A stretch of 8,634 nucleotides of DNA from Lentisphaerota bacterium (GCA_012514865.1 JAAYZO010000191.1:1-8634), one strand, 5' to 3'; shown: positions 1 through 7,823, counted from the first letter of the stretch. Made by a program: numbers and translations. Notes: a model not told the origin generated them from the sequence alone.

Positions 1-137
1 AGCCCGCGGGCGACCTCGCCCTGGCCCTGGCGCTGTGCCGCGATGGCCGCGGCCAGGAGGCCCTCGAGCCGATCGCGCGCCTGCCGCGGGTGCTCCAGGA
101 GCCCTTCCGCGCCCGCGCCGCCGCGGCTCAGAAGTAG
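1..137 (+). CDS. 3' end of a protein with a TPR-like C-terminus (partial)
   Basis: An open frame enters from the left edge (first full codon at 3) and stops at TAG 135-137, giving 44 residues. The peptide LALALCRDGRGQEALEPIAR has the spacing of small and hydrophobic residues typical of a tetratricopeptide helix pair (L..ALCRDGR..EAL..I..L), followed by RVLQEPFRARAAAAQK and the stop. Codons are G/C-ending almost throughout, as in the other genes here. No start is visible and the rest of the gene lies outside the window, so its function cannot be named; a TPR scaffold or assembly protein is an inference from the repeat pattern. It converges on gatA, and its stop codon lies inside the first bases of the repeated hairpin at 134-160. 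Confidence 0.5.
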   Translation, partial: PAGDLALALALCRDGRGQEALEPIARLPRVLQEPFRARAAAAQK

Positions 138-160
138 GCCTGCGGCGCCGTCCGTGGACC
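134..160. repeat. Dispersed hairpin repeat, copy 1
   Basis: This 27-bp segment matches 7897-7923 at 25 of 27 positions and shares 14 of 15 bases, inverted, with 6672-6686. It folds as a 9-bp imperfect stem (137-145 with 152-160) around the 6-nt loop CGCCGT. It overlaps the stop codon of the upstream gene. Copies at separate intergenic sites in one 8.6-kb window suggest a REP-like dispersed palindrome. Confidence 0.6.
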
Positions 161-204
161 ACCCGGGCGGCAGGGCCGCGGGGACGCGGCCCTGGGGCTC
201 CAGA

Positions 205-313
205 CACGGACGGACACGGACCCACACGGACGGACACGGACGGGCCCAGCGCGGGCTCTGCCCGCAACCCAGGGGGAGGGTGCGTCTGTGCGTCTGTGGA
301 CTGTACGTCTGTA
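205..313. repeat. 10-bp tandem array with a complementary partner array
   Basis: Positions 205-244 are four tandem 10-bp units of the form CACGGAC(G/C)(G/C)(A/G). After about 38 bp, positions 281-313 carry a 7-8 bp period repeat built on CGTCTGTG (283-290, 291-298, and CGTCTGTA at 306-313). CACGGACG can pair fully with CGTCTGTG, using one G-T wobble, so the two halves could fold on each other. No gene is supported: the frames through it give low-complexity peptides and no ribosome site is seen. The layout resembles the array at 8059-8160, although the unit sequence differs. Confidence 0.6.
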
Positions 314-322
314 GCCAGAAGC

Positions 323-363
323 CTGCCCGGCGAGCAAGTTTCTGACGGATAGTAGTACAGACG
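323..363. repeat. 41-bp direct repeat, copy A
   Basis: This matches 469-509 at 33 of 41 positions in the same orientation, 146 bp apart. The conserved blocks are TGCCCGG, AGCA, CTGACGG and AGTAGTAC. It lies in the gene-free stretch between the left-edge gene and gatA. Confidence 0.6.
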
Positions 364-564
364 CGATCTGCGGGCACGGGGCCGGGCCACGAGCCGCGGG
401 AGTTGGGGGGCGGGGGTTGGCTCTACCGGGCGTCGGGCCTCGAGCGTCGGGCGTCCGGGGTCGGGAACTTGCCCGGAAAGCAGGTTCCTGACGGGCAGTA
501 GTACGGACGGGCCCCGCCGGCGCCTCTCCTGGGAGCGCCGATCTCCCTTAAATCGGATCTTCTG
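364..564. other. Intergenic region between convergent genes
   Basis: I see no gene here. The stretch holds GC-rich low-complexity DNA, a 14-bp spaced repeat of GCGTCGGGC (430-438 and 444-452), copy B of the 41-bp repeat (469-509), and a weak GC hairpin at 519-539 that could end gatA transcription but has no T-run. Confidence 0.5.
469..509. repeat. 41-bp direct repeat, copy B
   Basis: Second copy of the repeat at 323-363 (33 of 41 identical). The shared core is CTGACGG followed by AGTAGTAC and GACG. Confidence 0.6.
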
Positions 565-2057
<1,493 letters not shown>

Positions 2058-2061
<4 letters not shown>

Positions 2062-2375
2062 CGTCCCGAGGCCTCCTCGAGCACCGCCGGCACGCGCAGG
2101 TAGCTCTCGTTGACCACCGCCGGGGCGTTGGCCAGGACCGCGGCGCGGTCGAGCGACGGCTCGACGACGTCGTCACGCATGACATCGCAGCGCGGCATGG
2201 CCTGCGTCATCGGCTCGACGCCGTCGAGGTCCAGCTCGCCGAGCTGGGCGACGTAGCCGAGGATGGCGTCCAGCTCGCCCTGGAACTGCGCCACCTCGGC
2301 GTCGGTCAGGGCCAGGCGCGCCAAGGCGGCGACATAGCGCACGTCGACATGCCGTAGATCGGGCTGCTGTGCCAC
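2058..2375 (-). CDS. gatC: Asp-tRNA(Asn)/Glu-tRNA(Gln) amidotransferase subunit C
   Basis: GatC is the small subunit that wraps GatA and GatB and stabilises the amidotransferase. The product starting at GTG 2375 is 105 residues, near the usual 95-100. Typical GatC features are the N-terminal helix VRYVAALARLALTDAE, the middle LDAILGYVAQLGELD, the conserved DGVEPM (GVEPT in most homologs), and LR-D-V near MRDDVVEPS, ending in the E-YLRVPAVLE tail seen in the family. I chose the GTG start because GAAGGA sits 9 nt upstream and the residues before it (a longer frame runs back to 2426) are arginine-rich and unlike GatC. It overlaps gatA by 4 bp and is probably the first gene of the operon, diverging from the acyl-ligase fusion across a repeat-filled spacer. 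Confidence 0.94.
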
Positions 2376-2384
2376 GGTTGTGGG

Positions 2385-2390
2385 TCCTTC
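2385..2390 (-). promoter_or_regulatory. Ribosome binding site of gatC
   Basis: GAAGGA on the minus strand, 9 nt before the GTG at 2375. It decides the start in favour of the 105-residue GatC over a 122-residue version. Confidence 0.7.
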
Positions 2391-2479
2391 TCGCCAAGGA
2401 ACATACCGCCGGGGCCGACGCCGCACCGGCAGCGCCCGCCCCCATGGAAGCGGTTAATCTGTTCTCCGCGCCGCGGAAA

Positions 2480-2509
2480 GCAACCGCCGCCGAGGCGGTG
2501 GGCGGTTGC
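2480..2509. repeat. Hairpin upstream of gatC
   Basis: GCAACCGCC (2480-2488) and GGCGGTTGC (2501-2509) form a perfect 9-bp stem around a 12-nt loop that can itself pair (CGCC with GGCG). It is followed by further GGCGGT motifs and lies just outside the left arm of the 334-bp inverted-repeat element. No U-tract follows on either strand. Confidence 0.5.
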
Positions 2510-2523
2510 AGGGCGGTGGTGTG

Positions 2524-2857
2524 GTCCGGTTCTGGCACCCTTCAGGGTGCGTGGCGTGCAATCCGCGTTTCCGGGGGTCGGGCTGCGCGCGACCCCCGGC
2601 TACGATCTGTCATCCCTCCAGGATGCAGCGGCTGGCCATCGACGGTTCCGGGGGGGCAGAGTGCGCGTTCACGCGGATAGTGTGCGCCGCGGCTTCAGCC
2701 CGGCGCGGCACCTGATGTTGCCGCGGCCTGAAGGCACGCGGCACACTTCCGGCCAAGGCCGGTGCTCCGACGGGGAGGGCGCCGCGAGCGATGTGCCGCC
2801 GTGCCATATCCGGCACCCCACGCCGGTGGCTCCGCTGAAGGGGTGCCAGAACCGGAC
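2524..2857. repeat. 334-bp palindromic element with terminal inverted repeats
   Basis: The left end (2524-2545) and right end (2835-2857) are inverted copies: a 17-bp perfect match (2524-2540 against 2841-2857, GTCCGGTTCTGGCACCC), then TTCAG/CTGAA with one extra base at 2840. The interior is full of secondary hairpins: GCACCC-TTCA-GGGTGC at 2535-2550, a 10-bp stem CCGGGGGTCG/CGACCCCCGG at 2571-2580 and 2590-2599, CATCC-ctcca-GGATG at 2611-2625, and CCGGCC-AA-GGCCGG at 2749-2762. Two units share the pattern TCTG-CA-CC--CAGG-TGC (2531-2550 and 2606-2626). Frames crossing it give arginine/alanine-rich peptides with no recognisable domain and no ribosome site, so I call it non-coding: a MITE-like or compound REP-like repeat. 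Confidence 0.65.
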
Positions 2858-2867
2858 TTTCAAACAG

Positions 2868-2894
2868 CCCTGGGGCGGTGGCGCCGCCCCGGGG
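2868..2894. repeat. Very stable GC hairpin before the acyl-ligase gene
   Basis: CCCTGGGGCGG (2868-2878) pairs with CCGCCCCGGGG (2884-2894) as an 11-bp stem with one T-G wobble and the loop TGGCG. No T-run follows, so it is not a classic intrinsic terminator. It sits about 170 bp upstream of the chosen TTG start and could affect the leader of that mRNA or simply be part of the repeat cluster. Confidence 0.5.
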
Positions 2895-3048
2895 CGCGGC
2901 CGGCACGGCGCCATGAAGCGTGTACATTGTCGGGCGGTATGAGGTCGAGCGGCGTCTCGGCTCCGGCCGGTCCGACGACGGATGGCGGCAGGGGCTGCCA
3001 GGGCGGCTCTCGGCCTTTCTGCAGGACTGCGAACCGTCATCATCGAAC

Positions 3049-3054
3049 AAAGGG
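3049..3054 (+). promoter_or_regulatory. Ribosome binding site deciding the TTG start at 3064
   Basis: AAAGGG lies 9 nt before TTG 3064. The only other in-frame upstream candidate, GTG 2920, has no comparable site. Confidence 0.5.
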
Positions 3055-3063
3055 TGCACGACC

Positions 3064-5526
3064 TTGCGCTTCCTGAGCCGTTGCGACGATGCGCCAGCCC
3101 TCATCTGCGGCGACCTGACGATCAGCCACGCGGCCCTGGCCGAGCATGTCCGGCGTTTTGCCGGTGCGCTGGGTCTCGAGGCCGGCAGCCGCGTCGCGAT
3201 CAGCGCCGAGAACCGCCTCGAGTGGGTCTACGCCCTCTACGGCACCTGGCAGGCCGGCGGGGTGGCGGTGCCCGTCGATGCGCAGAGCACGGCCGAGGAG
3301 GTCGCCTACATCCTGGGCGACTGCCGTCCGGCGGTGGTGGTGGGTTCGCGTCAGCGCGAGGCGGTGCTGCGCGAGGCGATCGCGTCCTCCGGGGTGCCGT
3401 CGCGGCTGCTGCTCATGGACGACTACGACGCCAGCGCGGCCGCGGCGGGATCCGGGGCTGTGGACGAGGTCGACCCGGAGCAGACGGCGGCGATCCTCTA
3501 CACCTCCGGGACGACCGGCAGCCCGAAGGGCGTCATGCTCAGCTTCGGCAACCTCCACAGCATCTACGACAGCATCTCGGTGACGGTGCCGATCTACCGC
3601 CCGGACGACCGCGTCCTGGCGCTGCTGCCCCTGCATCACATCCTGCCCTTGCAGGGCACCGTCCTGATGCCGCTCTTCATGGGCGCCACCTGCGTGTTCT
3701 GTCCGTCGATGCGCAGCGAGGACATCCTGGCGGCGCTGCAGCAGCACCGCGTGACCCTGATGGTCGGGGTGCCGCGGCTGTTCACGCTGCTGCGCGACGG
3801 CCTCCTGCGCAAGATACGGGCCAACGCCGTGGCGAGGGTGCTTTTCCGGGTGGCGCGGGCGGTCAACTCGCTGGGCTTCAGCCGGAGGGTCTTCAAGAAG
3901 GTCCAGGCGGCCTTTGGCGGGCACCTGCGCTACATGTGCTGCGGCGGCGCCGCCATCGAGGAGAGCGTGGTGGCGGACCTGCGGGTTCTGGGTTTCGAGG
4001 TCCTGACCGGCTACGGCATGACCGAGACCGCGCCGATCATGTCCTTCACGCGCCCGGGGGCGTACCGTGCCGGTGCGGCCGGGCAGGTGATCGCGGTCAA
4101 CGAGGTGCAGTCGATCGAGGGCGAGATCTGCGTGCGCGGCGCCAATGTCATGAAGGGCTACTACCAGCGCCCCGCGGACACCGCCGCGGTAATCCGCGAC
4201 GGCTGGCTTCACACCGGCGACCTGGGTCACCTCGATGCGGAGGGCTACCTCTTCATCACCGGCCGTCTCAAGGAGATCCTCGTTCTGCCGAACGGCAAGA
4301 AGATCAACCCGGAGGAGATCGAGGCCAAGCTGATGGCCTGGCCGGGGCTCCAGGAGGTCGCCGTGCTGCAGGACCGCGATGTCCTGCACGCGGTCGCGGT
4401 GCCGGATCTGGCCTGGCTCGGCGGCCAGGGCATCGTCAATATCGAGCAGTGGCTGCGCTGGAATGTCCTGGACCGCTACAACCGCCAGGCGGCGCCGAGC
4501 AAGCGCCTGCATGGCTTCAGCGTCGTCCGCGAGGGCCTGCCGCGGACGCGCCTGGGCAAGCTGAAGCGCCACGAGCTGTCGGCGCTCCTGGCGCCCCCGA
4601 CCGAGCGCACGGGACCGGTCGAGGAGCCCGCCTCGGAGTGCTACGGCCTCCTGCGCGATTACCTCGCCGAGGCCGCCGGGCGGCGCGTCCGACCCGAGGA
4701 CCACATCGAGCTCGACCTCGGTCTGGACAGCCTGGACAAGGTGGCGCTGCAGGTCTGGCTCGGGAGCACCTTCGGGGTGAGCATGAGCGAGGCGGACCTG
4801 AGCCGCTGCCTGACCGTGGCGCAGCTCGCCGAGCATGTCGATGCGGGGAAGACGCGCCAGGGCGCCGTCGAGTCGATTCCCTGGGGCCAGATCCTGCGCG
4901 AGAAGGTCGCCCTGCGTCTGCCGGGGCGCAGCCTGACGGCCGTCGGGGTGAACCGCCTGCTCGGGCTGCTGGCGCGGGGCTACTTCCGTCTGCAGGGCGA
5001 GGGCATGGAGAAGCTCCCGGACGGCCCCTGCATCATCGCGCCGAACCACCAAAGCGCCCTCGATGGCCTCTTCGTGACCGCATTTCTGCGCGGGCGGGCG
5101 CTGCGCAACACCTACTTCTATGCCAAGGCCGAGCACGTGCGGCGCTGGTGGGTGCGGTTCCTGGCCAACCACCACAACATCGTCGTGGTCGACATGAACC
5201 GCGACCTGAAGGCCTCGCTGCAGAAGCTGGCGATGATCCTGCGTGAGGGCCGCAAGGTGGTGATCTTCCCGGAGGGGACGCGGTCGCGTGACGGCTCGCT
5301 CGGGCAGTTCCGGAAGACCTTCGCGATCCTGGGCCGCGAGCTGCAGGTGCCGATTGTGCCGGTGGCGATCCGCGGTGCCTACGAGGCCCTCCCGGCCGGC
5401 GGACGCATCCCGCGGCCGTTCCGGCGCATCCAGGTGCGCTTCCTCGACCCGGTCTACCCCGCCGAGGAGAGCTACAGCAGCCTGGCAGACAAGGTCTTCC
5501 AGGCCGTGGCGACGGGCCTGCGCTAA
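3064..5526 (+). CDS. Acyl-[ACP] synthetase / acyl carrier protein / PlsC acyltransferase fusion
   Basis: This 820-residue protein has three enzyme parts. An AMP-forming adenylation domain (about 1-520) shows YTSGTTGSPKG (146-156), YGMTET (317-322), HTGD (383-386), GRLKEI from 400, and the C-terminal catalytic lysine K499 in RTRLGKLKR. An acyl carrier domain (about 525-600) has DLGLDSLDK with phosphopantetheine serine S556. A PlsC/LPLAT domain (about 625-820) has NHQSALDG (H662...D667, the HX4D motif) and FPEGTR (735-740). The likely job is to activate a free fatty acid with ATP, load it on its own ACP, and pass it to a glycerolipid at the membrane; the acceptor is inferred. E. coli Aas carries an acyltransferase and an adenylation domain in the opposite order without the ACP. 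I chose TTG 3064 for its AAAGGG site and because the adenylation fold begins right there; the frame stays open back to GTG 2920, which would add 48 residues. Confidence 0.9.
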   Translation: MRFLSRCDDAPALICGDLTISHAALAEHVRRFAGALGLEAGSRVAISAENRLEWVYALYGTWQAGGVAVPVDAQSTAEEVAYILGDCRPAVVVGSRQREAVLREAIASSGVPSRLLLMDDYDASAAAAGSGAVDEVDPEQTAAILYTSGTTGSPKGVMLSFGNLHSIYDSISVTVPIYRPDDRVLALLPLHHILPLQGTVLMPLFMGATCVFCPSMRSEDILAALQQHRVTLMVGVPRLFTLLRDGLLRKIRANAVARVLFRVARAVNSLGFSRRVFKKVQAAFGGHLRYMCCGGAAIEESVVADLRVLGFEVLTGYGMTETAPIMSFTRPGAYRAGAAGQVIAVNEVQSIEGEICVRGANVMKGYYQRPADTAAVIRDGWLHTGDLGHLDAEGYLFITGRLKEILVLPNGKKINPEEIEAKLMAWPGLQEVAVLQDRDVLHAVAVPDLAWLGGQGIVNIEQWLRWNVLDRYNRQAAPSKRLHGFSVVREGLPRTRLGKLKRHELSALLAPPTERTGPVEEPASECYGLLRDYLAEAAGRRVRPEDHIELDLGLDSLDKVALQVWLGSTFGVSMSEADLSRCLTVAQLAEHVDAGKTRQGAVESIPWGQILREKVALRLPGRSLTAVGVNRLLGLLARGYFRLQGEGMEKLPDGPCIIAPNHQSALDGLFVTAFLRGRALRNTYFYAKAEHVRRWWVRFLANHHNIVVVDMNRDLKASLQKLAMILREGRKVVIFPEGTRSRDGSLGQFRKTFAILGRELQVPIVPVAIRGAYEALPAGGRIPRPFRRIQVRFLDPVYPAEESYSSLADKVFQAVATGLR

Positions 5527-5528
5527 CC

Positions 5529-5721
5529 TGGATTATTCGCGAAGCGCGGATGCTTCGCTCATAATCCACTTGCGCCACAATGTATTGCGGCGCAAGTTTC
5601 GACGCGCGTCGCGGTGCGCCGCTTGCTCAAGGTTAGCCCTGAGCAAGAGGCCGCAAGTGCCTCGCGTCGAAGCCCGAAGGGTGGCCTGTTCACGAGCCGC
5701 CACTCGGCGCGTGAATAGGTC
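5529..5721. repeat. Run of four consecutive long hairpins
   Basis: Starting 3 bp after the fusion gene's stop, almost every base can pair. HP1 (5529-5568): TGGATTAT/ATAATCCA, a TC/TC internal loop, GCGAAGC/GCTTCGC, loop GCGGAT. HP2 (5568-5597): ACTTGCGCC/GGCGCAAGT, then CAAT/ATTG with a 2-nt loop. HP3 (5598-5671): outer stem TTCGACGCG/CGCGTCGAA and inner stem CTTGCTCA/TGAGCAAG. HP4 (5683-5721): a 12-bp stem GGCCTGTTCACG/CGTGAATAGGTC with wobbles, then GCCG/CGGC. No U-tract follows. It may be a compound REP-like element, an mRNA 3'-end structure or a structured RNA. Confidence 0.7.
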
Positions 5722-5771
5722 AGGCTAAGTCCCGCCGGGGGGTGTCGGCCGGTGTCGTGTGCCGGCTGCGA

Positions 5772-5789
5772 CGGTGGCCTTCGCCACCG
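5772..5789. repeat. Short hairpin upstream of the IMPase gene
   Basis: CGGTGGC (5772-5778) and GCCACCG (5783-5789) form a perfect 7-bp stem with the tetraloop CTTC. It lies about 50 bp before the chosen GTG start and could be in its leader. There is no U-tract. Confidence 0.4.
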
Positions 5790-5823
5790 GCGAACGGCCC
5801 CGGGTCCCTCCCGGTCGGCATGG

Positions 5824-5829
5824 AAAGGA
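5824..5829 (+). promoter_or_regulatory. Ribosome binding site deciding the GTG start at 5838
   Basis: AAAGGA, 8 nt before GTG 5838. It lies inside the reading frame if translation began at ATG 5820 or GTG 5742, neither of which has a comparable site. Confidence 0.65.
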
Positions 5830-5837
5830 CGCGTGTC

Positions 5838-6632
5838 GTGGATCTACTCGAGACGATGCTGACCGTGGCGCGCGAGGCCGGCGACGAGGCGCGTCGGCGC
5901 TGCGGCTGCCTGAGCCCGGATGAGCTCTTCCACAAGAGCAGCGTCGACATGGTCACCCGCGTCGACCGCGACCTCGAGGAGCGCCTGCGAGAGGGCCTTG
6001 GGAAGGCCTGCCCCGAGGTCGCGTTCTTCGGTGAGGAGGGCTCGTATGGCGCCCTCGACCAGGCCGAGCGCGTCTTCATCGTCGACCCCCTCGACGGCAC
6101 CACCAGCTACATCCATGGGCATCCGTTCTACAGCATCTCGCTGGCCTACCGCGAGGCGGGCGTGACGCGTCTGGGCGTGGTGCACCTTCCGGCCTTCGGT
6201 GAGACGTACTGGGCTCAGCTCGGCGGGGGCGCCTTCCATGACGGCCGGCGGCTGCGCGTCTCCGACACCGCCGACCTGATCGAGTCGCTCGCCGCGACCG
6301 GCTTTGCCGGCGTGCGGGCGCGCCTGCAGCCCGACGGCCTGGCGCTCTTCAACGACCTCATCTACCGCCTGCGCGGCATCCGGCGCTGCGGCTCGGCGGC
6401 GATCGACCTGTGCTACGTCGCCGAGGGCCGCTACGACCTCTACTGGGAGCTCTATCTGCAGCCCTGGGACAGCGCCGCCGGTGAGCTGATGGTGCGCGAG
6501 GCCGGCGGCCGTGTGAGCGACCTGCGCGGCGGCGCCGACCACGAGGCGGAGCGCCACCTGGTGGCGAGCAACGGCCGCGTGCACGACGCCTTCCTGGCCG
6601 TGGCGGCGGGCTACCCGCTGCCGACAGCCTGA
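5838..6632 (+). CDS. Inositol-monophosphatase-family phosphatase
   Basis: A Mg2+-dependent, Li+-sensitive-type phosphomonoesterase of the IMPase/FBPase superfamily, predicted cytoplasmic. The 264-residue product is the normal family length. Motifs seen: KSSVDMVTRVD (33-43), FGEEG (64-68, metal ligand E67), DPLDGTTSY (83-91, metal ligands D83 and D86), and QPWDSAAGELMVREAGG with W210 and D211, the third metal site. All catalytic metal ligands of the family are present, so it should be active. Substrate cannot be read from sequence: inositol phosphates, PAP (CysQ-like), histidinol phosphate or sugar bisphosphates are all possible. The GTG start is chosen for its AAAGGA site; an in-frame ATG at 5820 would add 6 residues. 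It follows the acyl-ligase fusion in the same direction but is separated by about 310 bp of hairpins, so it is probably transcribed separately. It converges with larE. Confidence 0.92.
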   Translation: MDLLETMLTVAREAGDEARRRCGCLSPDELFHKSSVDMVTRVDRDLEERLREGLGKACPEVAFFGEEGSYGALDQAERVFIVDPLDGTTSYIHGHPFYSISLAYREAGVTRLGVVHLPAFGETYWAQLGGGAFHDGRRLRVSDTADLIESLAATGFAGVRARLQPDGLALFNDLIYRLRGIRRCGSAAIDLCYVAEGRYDLYWELYLQPWDSAAGELMVREAGGRVSDLRGGADHEAERHLVASNGRVHDAFLAVAAGYPLPTA

Positions 6633-6699
6633 CCCGACCGCAAGCAGGTTCACCGCGCGGCCGGTGAAGCGGGTCCACGGCCGGCGCTCTGACCCGACC
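6629..6699. repeat. Repeat and hairpin cluster at the IMPase 3' end
   Basis: CTGACCCGACC occurs at 6629-6639 (overlapping the stop codon TGA 6630-6632) and again at 6689-6699, exactly 60 bp apart. Between them lies a hairpin TTCACCG/CGGTGAA (6649-6655 with 6662-6668, loop 6 nt) and a partial inverted copy (6672-6686) of the hairpin repeat at 134-160. The hairpin could end IMPase transcription, though no U-tract follows. Confidence 0.45.
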
Positions 6700-6828
6700 T
6701 CGCCACCGTGGGCGACCTGAACGCCTTGTTCCCGGCCTGCTTCGGGCACGTTGCCGTGCGCCTCTGTCCCGCTTCTCCCTTGGCGATCCTGGCGGCTTGG
6801 CGAGAGCGAATCCGGGTCTCTCTTCTGA

Positions 6829-6848
6829 GCCCGGCCGGGCGGCCGGGC
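6829..6848 (-). terminator. Possible terminator hairpin after larE
   Basis: GCCCGGCC (6829-6836) and GGCCGGGC (6841-6848) form a perfect 8-bp GC stem with a 4-nt loop, 41 bp beyond the larE stop. Neither strand has a T-run after it, so termination is only suggested by position and stability. The rest of 6700-6888 shows no gene. Confidence 0.35.
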
Positions 6849-6888
6849 CGGTGCCGCGGCGAGGCGACGCGGGTGAGGTCTGGTGGAC

Positions 6889-7737
6889 CTACTCCCCAGG
6901 TCTCGCGCTGTCGGCGCGGTGGCCGAGGACCTCGTCGAGGCTGCCGCTGCGGAAGCCCTGCAGGTCGAGGGTGACGTAGGCGAAGCCGCTGTCCTTGACG
7001 GCGGCGACGATCTCGGCGGCGTGCGCCATGACGACGTTGAAGGCGGCCGGGGCGACCTCGAGGCGGGCCACCGTGCCATGGCAGCGCAGGCGCATCGGCT
7101 CGGGGAGCCACTGCCGCAGGAGCGCCTCGGCGCGGCCCACGGCCGCGAGGCCATCGCGCGTGATCGGCTCGCCGTAGGGGAAACGCGTGGCCAGGCAGGC
7201 GTACGTCGGCTTGCTCCAGGTCGGCAGACCCAGCAGGCGGCTGGCGACACGGATCGCGGCCTTGCTGAAGCCCAGATCGGCGAGCGGGCTCGCCACGCCC
7301 AGCTCCTGGGCTGCCTGACGGCCGGGGCGGTAGACGTGCAGGTCATCGGCGTTGGTGCCGTCGCAGACCACGGCGAGGCCCTCCTCGCGGGCCAGGTCAC
7401 ACAGCCGGCCGAACAGCGCCTTCTTGCAGAGGTAACAGCGCTCGGGCGGGTTCTCACGGAAGGCCGGCTGGTCGACCTCGTCGACCTCGAGGCAGCGATA
7501 GCGCGCTCCGATCGCCTCGGCCAGGCGGCGGGCGTCGTCGCGCTCGTGCGACGGGTACATCGGCGACAGCAGGGTCAGCGCCAGGACGCGCTCGCCGAGC
7601 TCCTCGACGGCGACCTTCAGGAGGAAGGTCGAATCGACGCCGCCTGAGAAGGCGATCAGGGCCGAGCCGCGGTCGCGAAACCACTGCCGCAGCGCCGCCA
7701 GGCGCGTCTCGACGTCGCGGGTATCCGGGGTCGTCAT
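6889..7737 (-). CDS. larE: ATP-dependent sacrificial sulfur transferase LarE
   Basis: LarE adenylates the carboxylates of the pyridinium biscarboxylate mononucleotide and donates sulfur from its own cysteine, the thiolation step in making the nickel-pincer nucleotide cofactor of lactate racemase and related enzymes. The 282-residue protein has the usual length (about 275). It shows the PP-loop SGGVDST (31-37), ENPPERCYLCKKALF (95-109, with C101 and C104), CDGTNADD (125-132), and KPTYACLATRFPYGE (176-190) with C181, which matches the position of the sulfur-donating cysteine (C176 in Lactobacillus plantarum). The start is ATG 7737 with GAGGA 8 nt upstream; a longer frame to 7812 adds an arginine-rich stretch without a good ribosome site. 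larB, larC and a racemase are not in the window. Related PP-loop ATPases are possible, but the motif set fits LarE best. Confidence 0.9.
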   Translation of the reverse strand: MTTPDTRDVETRLAALRQWFRDRGSALIAFSGGVDSTFLLKVAVEELGERVLALTLLSPMYPSHERDDARRLAEAIGARYRCLEVDEVDQPAFRENPPERCYLCKKALFGRLCDLAREEGLAVVCDGTNADDLHVYRPGRQAAQELGVASPLADLGFSKAAIRVASRLLGLPTWSKPTYACLATRFPYGEPITRDGLAAVGRAEALLRQWLPEPMRLRCHGTVARLEVAPAAFNVVMAHAAEIVAAVKDSGFAYVTLDLQGFRSGSLDEVLGHRADSARPGE

Positions 7738-7745
7738 GGGGGTCG

Positions 7746-7750
7746 TCCTC
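7746..7750 (-). promoter_or_regulatory. Ribosome binding site of larE
   Basis: GAGGA on the minus strand, 8 nt before ATG 7737. It supports that start over the upstream in-frame ATG at 7812. Confidence 0.6.
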
Positions 7751-7817
7751 GGGGTTGCGGTGGCTGTAGGGCGGCCCCGCCGACGGCGCTCTCCGCCGCG
7801 GCGGTTGGACACCCCGG

Positions 7818-7823
7818 ACTATA
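7818..7823 (-). promoter_or_regulatory. Possible -10 element for larE
   Basis: TATAGT on the minus strand, about 80 nt before the larE start, is close to the sigma70 -10 consensus and stands out in GC-rich DNA. No matching -35 box is seen 16-18 bp further upstream, so this is weak. Confidence 0.25.

Noticed and set aside
2610..3104. Open frames inside the 334-bp repeat and its right flank, both strands
   Set aside because: They are composed of palindromic repeat DNA, have no ribosome site and no domain; the region is better explained as a repeat element.
3040..5175. 711-codon minus-strand open frame opposite the acyl-ligase fusion
   Set aside because: The plus-strand product has complete enzyme motifs. 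The antisense peptide is low-complexity and has no recognisable motif.
6829..6848. Classic intrinsic terminator after larE
   Set aside because: The stem is strong but no U-tract follows on the larE strand; it is kept only as a low-confidence candidate.
5844..7457. 537-codon minus-strand open frame spanning the IMPase and larE
   Set aside because: It runs through two genes with intact catalytic motifs in other frames and crosses the repeat cluster between them.
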